DNA from: JABFWF01 sp035539135
Lineage (GTDB): Bacteria > Pseudomonadota > Gammaproteobacteria > Xanthomonadales > Xanthomonadaceae
Reading direction: 5' to 3'
Assembly (NCBI GenBank): GCA_035539135.1
Contig: DATLJD010000011.1
Coordinates: forward strand, 62,001 to 126,000
DNA length: 64,000 nucleotides
Shown: positions 50,390 to 58,234 of the stretch, in pieces
How the letters are laid out: each line of letters begins with the position of its first letter
How positions within the stretch are numbered: the first letter of the stretch is position 1
Notes under the pieces: model-generated
Database searches by the model: none
What the model saw: only the letters and a program-made list of their open reading frames with translations
Told to the model about the DNA's origin: nothing
Made by a program: the position numbers and the translations under genes

Positions 50390-50983
50390 ATGCTGATGGC
50401 CACCGCGACCGACTGGCAGCCCCCCGCCGCGCAGGACGCGGCGCCGGGCGACTGCGACCAGGCGCTGGCGCGGCAGGCCGCGGCCGGCGACCTGCCCGCC
50501 TTCGAGCGCCTGTACCGCCGCCACGCCGGGCGCGTGCACGGGGCGATCGCGCGCCTGGTCGGCCACCACGGCGCGCGCGCCGAGGACCTGACCCAGGACA
50601 CCTTCGTGCGCGCCTGGCAGGCGCTGCCGGGCTACCGCTTCGAGAGCGCGTTCACCACCTGGCTGCACCGGCTCGCGGTCAACACCGCGCTGATGGACCT
50701 GCGCGCGCGCCGGGCGCGGCCGCAGGCCGACGCCGGCGAGGACGCGCTGGACGAGGTCGGCACGCCGGATTCGGCCGGCCACGCGACCGCGCTCGGCCTC
50801 GACCTGGAGCGGGCGGTCGCCAGCTTGCCGCCGCGCGCCCGCGCGGTGCTGGTGCTGTACGACGTGGAAGGCTGGAAGCACGAGGAGATCGCCGACGCGC
50901 TGGGCATGGCGGTCGGCAGCTCCAAGGCGCAGTTGCACCGCGCGCGCGGGCTGCTGCGCCAGCGGCTGGGAGATTTCGCATGA
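50390..50983 (+). CDS. ECF-type RNA polymerase sigma factor
   Basis: This 197-residue sigma-70-like factor contains region 2 (about residues 35-100, DLTQDTFVRAWQALPGYRFESAFTTWLHRLAVN) and region 4 (about 145-190, SLPPRARAVLVLYDVEGWKHEEIADALGMAVGSSKAQLHRAR). The spacer is short and region 3 is absent, as in ECF factors. The start could be the ATG at 50390 or at 50396; longer extensions overlap the amidohydrolase. Its stop overlaps the next gene (ATGA), which encodes a single-pass membrane protein with the features of an anti-sigma factor. The target promoters are unknown; autoregulation is likely for this class but no promoter motif was identified. Confidence 0.95.
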   Translation: MLMATATDWQPPAAQDAAPGDCDQALARQAAAGDLPAFERLYRRHAGRVHGAIARLVGHHGARAEDLTQDTFVRAWQALPGYRFESAFTTWLHRLAVNTALMDLRARRARPQADAGEDALDEVGTPDSAGHATALGLDLERAVASLPPRARAVLVLYDVEGWKHEEIADALGMAVGSSKAQLHRARGLLRQRLGDFA

Positions 50984-51510
50984 ACACCGGACACGACGAC
51001 TTCGCCGACCAGCGCCTGCGACTGGCCCTGCGCGGGATGCGCCGCGACCTGGCGCCCGGACGCGACCTGTGGCCCGAGATCGCCGCGCGCATCGCCGACG
51101 CGCCGCGCATGCAGGCACCGCCACCGCCGGCGCGGCGCTGGATCCCGGCGCTGGCGCTGGCCGCCTCGCTGGTGCTCGCGGTCGGCGTCGCCTGGCGGCA
51201 GCAGCCGCTGCCGTCGACGGTGGCTCCGGCGCCGGCGCCGGCGCTGACGCCGGTGGCCTCGGTCGCGCCGCTGCAGGTGGAGGCGCTTGCGATGACCCGC
51301 CAGTACCAGGCGGCGCTGCTGGAACTGGAGCGCAGCGCGCCGCAGGCTGCCGCTTCGCCGCTGGCGCCGACGCTGCGCGAGCTCGACCGCAGCGCCGCGC
51401 AGATCCGCACCGCCCTCGAGCACGACCCCGGCGCGCGCTTCCTGCTCGACCAGCTGCGCCGCACCTACGCCCAGCGTCTCGCGCTCACCCAGCGCGCGGC
51501 GTTCGCCTGA
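50980..51510 (+). CDS. Putative membrane anti-sigma factor
   Basis: This 176-residue protein has an N-terminal cytoplasmic part (residues 1-52), one transmembrane helix (about 53-71, RWIPALALAASLVLAVGVA) and a periplasmic helical domain. It lacks the HxxxCxxC zinc motif of ZAS anti-sigma factors. The N-terminal LRGMRRDLAPGRDLWPEIAARI resembles anti-sigma domains found in other xanthomonad ECF operons. The ATG overlaps the sigma gene stop by 4 nt. The role as anti-sigma is inferred from topology and coupling; no database family can be named with certainty. The following DUF4097 gene is 14 nt away and probably co-transcribed. Confidence 0.72.
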   Translation: MNTGHDDFADQRLRLALRGMRRDLAPGRDLWPEIAARIADAPRMQAPPPPARRWIPALALAASLVLAVGVAWRQQPLPSTVAPAPAPALTPVASVAPLQVEALAMTRQYQAALLELERSAPQAAASPLAPTLRELDRSAAQIRTALEHDPGARFLLDQLRRTYAQRLALTQRAAFA

Positions 51511-51524
51511 CCAGGAGACCTTCC

Positions 51525-52427
51525 ATGCGCTGCCACGTCCTCGCCATCGCCCTGAGCGCCGCGCTCGCCAGCCCCGCGCTCTTCGCCGCCACCCCGATCG
51601 ACCAGACCCGCCCGCTCGATGCGCGCGGGCGGGTCGAGGTCGACAACCTCAAGGGCCGCATCCAGGTGCGCGCCTGGGACCGCAACGAGGTGCGCATCAC
51701 CGGCAGCCTCGGCGAGGGCGTGGAGAAGCTCGAAATCCAAGGCGGCGGCAGCCACCTCTCGGTGCGCGTGCGCTATCCGAAGCAGATGGGCGCCTGGCGC
51801 GGCGACCGCAGCGAGCCGACCACGCTGCTGCTGCAGGTGCCGCTGCAGGCCAGCCTGGACCTGGAGTCGGTGTCGGCCGACATCGACGTGGAGGGCGTGG
51901 CGCCGCCGTCGCTGTCGGTGGACACGGTCAGCGGCGAGGTCGTGATCGCCGCCGCCCCGCGCAGCGCCGAGATCGAAAGCGTGAGCGGCGATCAGCGGCT
52001 GACCCTCAACACGCGCGAAGCGCGGGTCGAGAGCGTGAGCGGCGACATCACGCTGCGCGGCCGGCTGGAAGGCGAAGTGCACGGCGAGACGGTGTCCGGC
52101 CGGCTGACCATCGACAGCCGCGGCTCGGCGGTGCGCAGCGTCTCCACCAGCACCGTCTCGGGCGACACCACCGTCAATGTCGCCCTTGCGGACGGCGGCA
52201 GGGTGTCCTCGGAAACCGTCAGCGGCGACATCCTCCTGCAGTTGCCGAAAGCGCTGTCGGCCGAGGTCTATGCGGAAACCTTCAGCGGCACGCTGTCCGC
52301 CCCGGGGGCGAAGGTGCGCAAGGAAGAGTTCGGGCCGGGCGCGAGCCTGGACCACCGCTACGGCAACGGCGCCGGCGAGATCCGGCTGGAGACCTTCTCG
52401 GGCGACGCCACGCTGCAATTGCAGTGA
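51525..52427 (+). CDS. Exported DUF4097-type beta-repeat protein
   Basis: This 300-residue protein has a signal peptide (residues 1-22, ending LFAA) and a long repetitive beta structure. Eight copies of a (V/F)SG-x4 strand motif occur, such as VSGEVVI, VSGDITL, VSGDTTV and FSGDATL, spaced about 17-27 residues apart; this predicts a right-handed beta-solenoid of the DUF4097 adhesin-like family. It probably works in the periplasm or on the cell surface. AGGAG lies 8-12 nt before the ATG. It is the third gene of an ECF sigma/anti-sigma operon, where such proteins recur in other bacteria; its function is unknown. Confidence 0.88.
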   Translation: MRCHVLAIALSAALASPALFAATPIDQTRPLDARGRVEVDNLKGRIQVRAWDRNEVRITGSLGEGVEKLEIQGGGSHLSVRVRYPKQMGAWRGDRSEPTTLLLQVPLQASLDLESVSADIDVEGVAPPSLSVDTVSGEVVIAAAPRSAEIESVSGDQRLTLNTREARVESVSGDITLRGRLEGEVHGETVSGRLTIDSRGSAVRSVSTSTVSGDTTVNVALADGGRVSSETVSGDILLQLPKALSAEVYAETFSGTLSAPGAKVRKEEFGPGASLDHRYGNGAGEIRLETFSGDATLQLQ

Positions 52428-52475
52428 CCGCTCCTCTCCCGCCGCGTACCATGCGCGGCACGGGGAGGAGACAGC

Positions 52476-53075
52476 ATGGTCACGATCCTGGCGCTTGCGC
52501 TGGCGTTGTCGAATGGGGCGGGGGGCGACTCATCCGGGTCGGCGCCCGCCGGCGGGATCCCGGTGGTCATCAACGAGAAGCTGGTCCGCTACGAGATCAA
52601 GGGCGACACGTCGAGCGAACTGATTGCGCAGATGGCCAGGCTGGGGCCGATGGACGGCAACGAGCACCGCCGCTTCCAGGGCCATACCGCCTGGGCCGTG
52701 CGGTGGAGTTACAACTTCGCCGGGGAAACGTCAGGCCTGTGCCGGCTGCAGGACATCGAGGTCCAGCTCGAAGTGCTGATGACCTTGCCCGACTGGAAGC
52801 CCAGGCGACACGCCGACCAGCGGCTGGTGCAGGCCTGGCCGCACTACCTGGCCAACCTGACCGGGCATGAGATGGGCCACCGGGCGAATGGCGTGCGCGC
52901 GGCCTTCGCCGTCCGGGACGCACTGGCCGGCGTCGACCCGGCGGCGGACTGCCGGCAGCTGGGCGAGGTTGCCGGTGCCGCTGCCAGGGACGCCCTGGCC
53001 CTGCACCAGGGCGCCGACGCCGAGTACGACCGCGAAACCAGCCACGGCGCGAAGTCTGGTTTCCGCCTGCCGTAG
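52476..53075 (+). CDS. DUF922 family putative zinc protease
   Basis: This 199-residue protein has a short hydrophobic start (residues 1-13) that may be a weak signal, followed by the DUF922 core. Family features are the HTAWAVRWSYNF strand near residue 70, the zinc-protease-like HEMGH at 131-135, and the C-terminal YDRETSHGAKSGFRLP. The HExxH and downstream residues suggest a metallopeptidase, but activity of this family is not established to my knowledge. AGGAG precedes the ATG by about 8 nt. It lies 48 bp after the DUF4097 gene and is convergent with fadE (50-bp gap). It could be the last gene of the sigma-factor operon or a separate unit. Confidence 0.85.
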   Translation: MVTILALALALSNGAGGDSSGSAPAGGIPVVINEKLVRYEIKGDTSSELIAQMARLGPMDGNEHRRFQGHTAWAVRWSYNFAGETSGLCRLQDIEVQLEVLMTLPDWKPRRHADQRLVQAWPHYLANLTGHEMGHRANGVRAAFAVRDALAGVDPAADCRQLGEVAGAAARDALALHQGADAEYDRETSHGAKSGFRLP

Positions 53076-53125
53076 CAGGCAGGGTCCGCGACCGGAGGGA
53101 CGGATAGCGCCCCGTCCGGACGGGA

Positions 53126-55621
53126 TCAGGCGACGGCGCGATTCCCGCGGCCGCCTTCGGCGCGCTGCTCGTCGCCGAACTCGCCGTAATACGACGCCGC
53201 GCGCAGTTCCCAGGACTCGAAGTCGTCCACGGTGATCGCATCCAGCGTCATCGCACGCAGCTCCTCGAGCTGCCTGCGTTCCTCGACGGTGATCCAGCCC
53301 TCGGCCACGCCTTCGTCGAGCTGCGCGTCGAACTCCAGCGCCTCGATGCCCTTGTGCTTGAGCGCCTTGAGGAACTTGCGCTCCACCGGCTCGGCCAGCA
53401 CCACCTTCGGCAGATAGCTGTCGATGCGGCCGGCGGGGTTGTTCGGGCCCGGCGTGAGGAACACGCCCTCCGCCATCCGCGCGCGCGCGTCGCAGGGGGT
53501 CATCATCAGCGCGGCGACGCGCCGGCCGAGGCGGTCGCCCGGCGCCTGCGCGCGGCGGCCGAGCGGGAAGATCAGCGCCCACAGCAGCCAGCCGACCGGC
53601 CGGATCGGGAAGTTGCGCAACGCGCCCGACAGCGCGGTCTCGATCTTGTTGATCGCGTCGTGGAAGGCCCAGGCCAGCAGCGGCTGGTCGCCCTGCGGGC
53701 GGCCCTGGTCCTCGTAGCGCTTGAGCATCGCGCTGCAGATGTAGAGCTGGCTGAGCACGTCGCCCAGGCGACCGGACAGCGACTCCTTGAACTTGAGCTT
53801 GCCGCCCAGCAGCAGCATCGAGGTATCGGCCATCACCGACAGCGTCGCCGAGTAGCGGTTGAGCTTGCGGTAGTAGCGGCGGGTGTAGGCGTCGCCCGGC
53901 GCGCGGCCGAAGCGCGAGCCGGTGAGGCCGAACCAGACGCTGCGTACCGCGTTCGAGATGGCGTAGCCGATATGGCCGAACAGCGCCTCGTCGAAGCGGT
54001 CCACGCGCTCCTTCGGATCGTCCAGCTGCGCCGCGCGCATCTCCTTGAGCACCCACGGATGGCAGAGGATCGCGCCCTGGCCGAAGATCATCAGCGAGCG
54101 GGTCATGATGTTGGCGCCCTCGACCGTGATCATGATCGGGGTCGCCTGCCAGCTGCGGCCGGCGTAGTTGCGCGGGCCGAGGATGATGCCCTTGCCGCCG
54201 TGGATGTCCATGACGTCGCGCGCGACCTCGCGGCCCATCTCGGTGCAGTGGTACTTGGCGATGGTGGACGGCACCGCGGGGTTCTCGCCACGCGCCACCG
54301 CGGCGGCGGTCGCCTCCGACAGCGCGCTGGTCGCGTAGGCGCGGCCGGCGATCCGCGCCAGCACTTCCTCCACGCCCTCGAAGCGGCCGATCGACAGCCC
54401 GAACTGCTTGCGGATGCGGGCGTAGGCGCCGGTCACCACCGCGCCCATCTTCGCGCCGCCGCTGGCGGTGGAGGGCAGGGTGATCGAACGGCCGATCGAC
54501 AGGCATTCCATCAGCATCTGCCAGCCGCGGCCGGCGTAGTCCTCGCCGCCGATCAGCTGCGAGAGCGGCACGAACACGTCGCGCCCGCGGATCGGCCCGT
54601 TGTGGAACGGCGTGTTGAGCGGGAAGTGGCGGCGTCCGATCTCCAGCCCCGGGGTATCGCGCGGCACCAGCGCCAGCGAGATGCCGATGTCGCGCTTGTC
54701 GCCCAGCAGGCCGTCCGGGTCGTACATGCGGAAGGCGACGCCGATCAGGGTCGCGACCGGCGCCAGGGTGATGTAGCGCTTGTTGAGGGTCAGGCGGATG
54801 CCGAGCACCTGCGCGCCGTTCCATTCGCCCTGGCAGACGATGCCGTAGTCGGGGATGGAGGTCGCATCCGAACCGGCAAACGGACCGGTCAGGGCGAAGC
54901 AGGGCACCTCGCGGCCGTCGGCCAGGCGCGGCAGGTAGTGCCGCTTCTGTTCGTCGGTGCCGTAGTGCATCAGCAGCTCGGCCGGGCCGAGCGAGTTGGG
55001 CACGCCGACGGTGGAGCTGACGGTGGAGGAGATCGTCGCCAGCTTCTGGATGACCTTGTGGTTCATCAGCGCCGAGAAGCCCAGGCCGCCGTACTCGGTC
55101 GGGATGTTCAGGCCGAAGAACTTGTTGCGCTTGATGTAGTCCCACAGCTCGGGCGGCAGGTCGGCGCGGACGTGCGAGATGTCCCAGTCGTCCACCATCC
55201 GGCACAGCTCCTCGCACGGTCCGTCGAGGAAGGCCTGCTCTTCCGCGGTCAGCGCTGGCTTGGGCTGCGACAGCAGCTGGTTCCAGTCCGGCCGGCCCGA
55301 GAACAGCTCGCCCTCGAAGCCGACCGTGCCGGCCTCCAGCGCGGTGCGTTCGGTGTCGCTCAGCGGCGGCAGCAGCTTCGTGTAGAACTTCAGCAGCGGC
55401 GCGGTGATCAGCGGCTTGCGGATCGCCGGGATCAGCAGCGGCAGCGCGACCACCGCCAGCAGGCCGGCGGCGACCAGGGTCGCGGTCCGATCCGCGCCGA
55501 GCAGCCAGCAGGCGACCAGGCCCGAGGCGGCGAGCGCGACCCACACCGCCAGCCGCAGCCGGTGGTACGCGGCGAAGGCCGTGACCAGCAGGAAGACCAG
55601 GAAAGGCAGGACGACGCTCAT
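53126..55621 (-). CDS. fadE: Acyl-CoA dehydrogenase FadE
   Basis: FadE performs the first oxidation of fatty-acid beta-oxidation. The 831-residue form has two or three N-terminal hydrophobic segments (residues 1-65). The acyl-CoA dehydrogenase domains follow (about 120-560: LTGPFAGSDATSIPDYGIVCQGEW, SIGRSITLPSTASGGAK), with the large C-terminal DUF1974 domain after residue 570, as in the E. coli-type FadE. The start at 55621 has GGAG about 8 nt upstream. It is divergent from a TetR regulator, and its predicted -10 box lies inside a palindromic site shared with that gene, so control by the TetR protein is likely. Confidence 0.97.
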   Translation of the reverse strand: MSVVLPFLVFLLVTAFAAYHRLRLAVWVALAASGLVACWLLGADRTATLVAAGLLAVVALPLLIPAIRKPLITAPLLKFYTKLLPPLSDTERTALEAGTVGFEGELFSGRPDWNQLLSQPKPALTAEEQAFLDGPCEELCRMVDDWDISHVRADLPPELWDYIKRNKFFGLNIPTEYGGLGFSALMNHKVIQKLATISSTVSSTVGVPNSLGPAELLMHYGTDEQKRHYLPRLADGREVPCFALTGPFAGSDATSIPDYGIVCQGEWNGAQVLGIRLTLNKRYITLAPVATLIGVAFRMYDPDGLLGDKRDIGISLALVPRDTPGLEIGRRHFPLNTPFHNGPIRGRDVFVPLSQLIGGEDYAGRGWQMLMECLSIGRSITLPSTASGGAKMGAVVTGAYARIRKQFGLSIGRFEGVEEVLARIAGRAYATSALSEATAAAVARGENPAVPSTIAKYHCTEMGREVARDVMDIHGGKGIILGPRNYAGRSWQATPIMITVEGANIMTRSLMIFGQGAILCHPWVLKEMRAAQLDDPKERVDRFDEALFGHIGYAISNAVRSVWFGLTGSRFGRAPGDAYTRRYYRKLNRYSATLSVMADTSMLLLGGKLKFKESLSGRLGDVLSQLYICSAMLKRYEDQGRPQGDQPLLAWAFHDAINKIETALSGALRNFPIRPVGWLLWALIFPLGRRAQAPGDRLGRRVAALMMTPCDARARMAEGVFLTPGPNNPAGRIDSYLPKVVLAEPVERKFLKALKHKGIEALEFDAQLDEGVAEGWITVEERRQLEELRAMTLDAITVDDFESWELRAASYYGEFGDEQRAEGGRGNRAVA

Positions 55622-55678
55622 CGGACGCTCCGCAGCAGAGTGTTGGGTCGCGGGCCGCGCATCGCGCCCGCGGTGCTA

Positions 55679-55696
55679 CCATACGCCGAAGTATGG
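55679..55696. promoter_or_regulatory. Palindromic operator CCATAC-N6-GTATGG
   Basis: Perfect 6-bp arms CCATAC (55679-55684) and GTATGG (55691-55696) with a 6-bp spacer lie between fadE and the tetR gene. The right arm overlaps the predicted fadE -10 box. A related CCATGGCGTATGG palindrome lies at 55765-55777. Both fit binding sites for the TetR-family regulator encoded next door. Confidence 0.65.
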
Positions 55697-55719
55697 ATAC
55701 GCCGTTCCCACGGTGTCAA
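55690..55719 (-). promoter_or_regulatory. Predicted fadE promoter
   Basis: On the minus strand a perfect -35 TTGACA (55719-55714) is followed after 18 bp by CATACT (55695-55690) as -10. Transcription would start near 55683, about 60 nt before fadE. The -10 box lies within the CCATAC/GTATGG palindrome, so repressor binding there would block the promoter directly. Confidence 0.6.
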
Positions 55720-55764
55720 CCGATCGCGCGGACGGCGGATGCCGCCAGCGCGTACTATTACCGA

Positions 55765-55777
55765 CCATGGCGTATGG
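55765..55777. promoter_or_regulatory. Second operator-like palindrome at the tetR start
   Basis: CCAT-GGCGT-ATGG (55765-55777) shares its CCAT/TATGG ends with the operator at 55679-55696. It lies just downstream of TACTAT (55753-55758), a possible tetR -10 box, and covers the expected transcription start and the GGAAG ribosome-binding site. Autorepression is inferred. Confidence 0.5.
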
Positions 55778-55790
55778 AAGCACAGCCGGC

Positions 55791-56387
55791 ATGACCCCCG
55801 ACGCGCCCGCCCGCGCAGAACGCAACGGCCGCCTCAGCGCCGACGACTGGGCGCAGGCCGCGCTCGACCTGATCGCCGAGCAGGGCGTCGCCGCGGTCGC
55901 GGTGGAGCCGCTGGCGCGCCGCCTGGGCGTGACCAAGGGCAGCTTCTACTGGCACTTCCCCTCGCGCGACGCGCTGCTGCAGGCCGCCCTCGAGCGCTGG
56001 GAGAAGGTCGAGCAGGAGACCGTGTTCGGCTCGCTGGAGGCGGTGCCCGACCCACGCGAGCGGCTGCGCGCGCTGTTCCACCTGGTCGCCCACGAGGCCA
56101 CCTCGCACATCATCTACAGCGAGCTGCTGAAGGCGCTCGACCACCCGATCGTGCAGCCGGTGATCGGCCGCGTGTCGCAGCGCCGCTTCGACTACCTGAC
56201 CGCCGCCTTCCGCCAGGCCGGACTCGGCCGCACCGAGGCCCAGCACCGCGCGCGCCTGGCCTACGCGGCCTACGTGGGCTTCCTCCAGCTCAGCCTGCAG
56301 CTGACCCAGCCGCGGCTGGCGCACGAGGAGTTCGAGGCCTACGTCGAGCACGTCATGGCGACCCTCATTCCGGGCGCCGCCGGCTGA
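55791..56387 (+). CDS. TetR-family transcriptional regulator
   Basis: This ~198-residue protein has an N-terminal helix-turn-helix (LSADDWAQAALDLIAEQGVAAVAVEPLARRLGVTKGSFYWHFPSRD, about residues 12-57) followed by a helical ligand-binding domain of ~140 residues. The ATG at 55791 is preferred because GGAAG lies 10 nt upstream; the ATG at 55767 sits inside the operator-like palindrome and almost at the predicted transcription start. It is divergent from fadE with a shared operator region, so it probably represses fatty-acid degradation in response to an acyl-CoA or fatty acid. The ligand is inferred from context only. Confidence 0.93.
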   Translation: MTPDAPARAERNGRLSADDWAQAALDLIAEQGVAAVAVEPLARRLGVTKGSFYWHFPSRDALLQAALERWEKVEQETVFGSLEAVPDPRERLRALFHLVAHEATSHIIYSELLKALDHPIVQPVIGRVSQRRFDYLTAAFRQAGLGRTEAQHRARLAYAAYVGFLQLSLQLTQPRLAHEEFEAYVEHVMATLIPGAAG

Positions 56388-56479
56388 CCGCCGGCCCACC
56401 AGATTCCATTGCAAGCGAGGTGACCGTTTTGAACGCAGCGATCCAGGACAAGGCATCCGGCTGGAGCGAGGAGGACGCG

Positions 56480-58234
56480 ATGGGAAGCCGGCTCGACGCC
56501 CTCAACCAGTGGGTGCTGGAAGTCGCCCGCCACGCGCAGCCCGCCGCGATCCACTGGTGCGACGGCAGCGACAGCGAGAACGCGCAGCTGGTCGCGAAGA
56601 TGGAGGCCGACGGCACCCTGGTCCGCCTCAACCAGGACACCCACCCGAACAGCTGGCTGCACCGCTCGCACCCGGACGACGTCGCGCGCGTCGAGCACCT
56701 GACCTTCGTGTGCACCAGCGAGCGCGACGACGCCGGGCCGAACAACCACTGGATGCCGCCGGCCGAGGCGCACGCGAAGATCGACGCGCTGTTCGCCGGC
56801 TGCATGCAGGGCCGCACCATGTACGTGATCCCCTACTGCATGGGGCCGATCGGCTCGCCGCTGTCGCGCTGCGGCGTGGAGATCACCGATTCGCCGTACG
56901 TGGTCGCCAACATGCGGATCATGACCCGCATGGGCGCGGCGGCGCTGGCGCGGATCGAGCGCGAGGGCGGCTTCGTGCGCGGCCTGCACTCGATCGGCGA
57001 GCTCGATCCGGAGCGCCGCTTCATCATGCATTTCCCGGAGGAGCTGACGATCAAGTCGTACGGCTCGGGCTACGGCGGCAACGCGCTGCTCGGCAAGAAG
57101 TGCCACGCGCTGCGCATCGCCTCGCACCAGGCGCGCAGCGAGGGTTGGCTGGCCGAGCACATGCTGATCCTCGGCATCGAGAACCCGCAGGGCGAGACGC
57201 ACTACATCGCCGCGGCGTTCCCGTCGGCCTGCGGCAAGACCAACCTGGCCATGCTGATCCCGCCGGAGGGCTATCGCCGCGACGGCTGGAAGGTTTGGAC
57301 CATCGGCGACGACATCTGCTGGATGCGCCCGGGCGCCGACGGCCGCCTGTACGCGATCAACCCGGAGGCCGGCTTCTTCGGCGTGGCGCCCGGCACCTCG
57401 AAGAAGTCGAATCCGAACGCGCTCGAGACGATCCAGAAGAACACCATCTTCACCAACGTCGGGGTGACCGCCGACGGCCAGCCGTGGTGGGAAGGCATCG
57501 ACAACGGTCAGGTGCCGGTCACCGACTGGCGCGGCGAGCCCTACGATCCGGCCAAGCGCCCGGCCGCGCACCCGAATTCGCGCTTCACCGTGAGCGCGCG
57601 GCAGTGCCCGAGCTGGTCGCCGATGGCGGAGGACGCGCAGGGCGTGCCGATTTCCGCGATCGTGTTCGGCGGCCGTCGCGCGTCGCTGGTGCCGCTGGTG
57701 TTCGAGGCGCGCGACTGGACGCACGGCGTGCTGGTCGGCGCGTCGATGGGTTCGGAGACGACCGCCGCGGCAACCGGCGCGGTCGGCGTGATGCGCCGCG
57801 ACCCGATGGCGATGAAGCCGTTCTGCGGCTACAACTTCGCCGACTACTTCGCGCACTGGCTGTCGTTCGACAAGCCCGGCGCGAAGCTGCCCAAGGTCTT
57901 CCACGTCAACTGGTTCCGCAAGGGCGACGACGGCAGGTTCCTGTGGCCGGGATTCGGCGACAACCTGCGCGTGCTGGAGTGGATGATCAAGCGCGCGCAA
58001 GGCGGGGTCGGCGCGGTGGAGACGCCGATCGGCAACCTGCCGCGCGAGGGCGACGTCAACCTCGACGGCGTCGCCCTGTCGGACGAGGCGCGCGCCAAGC
58101 TGTTCGGCTTCGACCGCGCCGGCTGGCAGGCGGAATTCGCCGGCATCGGCGAGTACCTCGCCGAGTACGGCCCGCGCATGCCGCAGGCGCTGAAGGACGA
58201 GCAGCAGCGCATCGCGGCGGCCCTGGCCGAGTGA
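56480..58234 (+). CDS. pckG: Phosphoenolpyruvate carboxykinase (GTP)
   Basis: PckG converts oxaloacetate and GTP to PEP, the entry into gluconeogenesis. Family motifs include GSGYGGNALLGKKC, the kinase-1/P-loop FPSACGKTN with the reactive Cys (C251 counting from the chosen start), DDICWMRPGADGRLYAINPE, PMAMKPFCGYNFADYF and the guanine-site WPGFGDNLRVLEW. The ATG at 56480 has AGGAGG 5 nt upstream. A TTG at 56429, preceded by GAGGTGA, or a GTG at 56420, would add 17-20 residues and give a more typical ~601; the true start is uncertain. Its location after the fadE regulator suits joint use of fatty acids and gluconeogenesis. Its stop overlaps the next gene by 4 nt (GTGA). Confidence 0.95.
   Translation: MGSRLDALNQWVLEVARHAQPAAIHWCDGSDSENAQLVAKMEADGTLVRLNQDTHPNSWLHRSHPDDVARVEHLTFVCTSERDDAGPNNHWMPPAEAHAKIDALFAGCMQGRTMYVIPYCMGPIGSPLSRCGVEITDSPYVVANMRIMTRMGAAALARIEREGGFVRGLHSIGELDPERRFIMHFPEELTIKSYGSGYGGNALLGKKCHALRIASHQARSEGWLAEHMLILGIENPQGETHYIAAAFPSACGKTNLAMLIPPEGYRRDGWKVWTIGDDICWMRPGADGRLYAINPEAGFFGVAPGTSKKSNPNALETIQKNTIFTNVGVTADGQPWWEGIDNGQVPVTDWRGEPYDPAKRPAAHPNSRFTVSARQCPSWSPMAEDAQGVPISAIVFGGRRASLVPLVFEARDWTHGVLVGASMGSETTAAATGAVGVMRRDPMAMKPFCGYNFADYFAHWLSFDKPGAKLPKVFHVNWFRKGDDGRFLWPGFGDNLRVLEWMIKRAQGGVGAVETPIGNLPREGDVNLDGVALSDEARAKLFGFDRAGWQAEFAGIGEYLAEYGPRMPQALKDEQQRIAAALAE

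Noticed and set aside
53066..53125. Short CCTGC-CGTA-GCAGG and GGACGG/CCGTCC stems between the DUF922 gene and fadE
   Set aside because: The stems are short, without T-runs, and in GC-rich DNA where such pairings are common; not annotated as a terminator.
55767..55790. Upstream ATG start for the TetR regulator
   Set aside because: It sits inside the operator-like palindrome without a ribosome-binding site; the ATG at 55791 has GGAAG at proper distance. It cannot be fully excluded.
53354..56419. Long open frame upstream of pckG
   Set aside because: It reads antisense through fadE and across the tetR gene; the protein before the pckG region has shadow composition.
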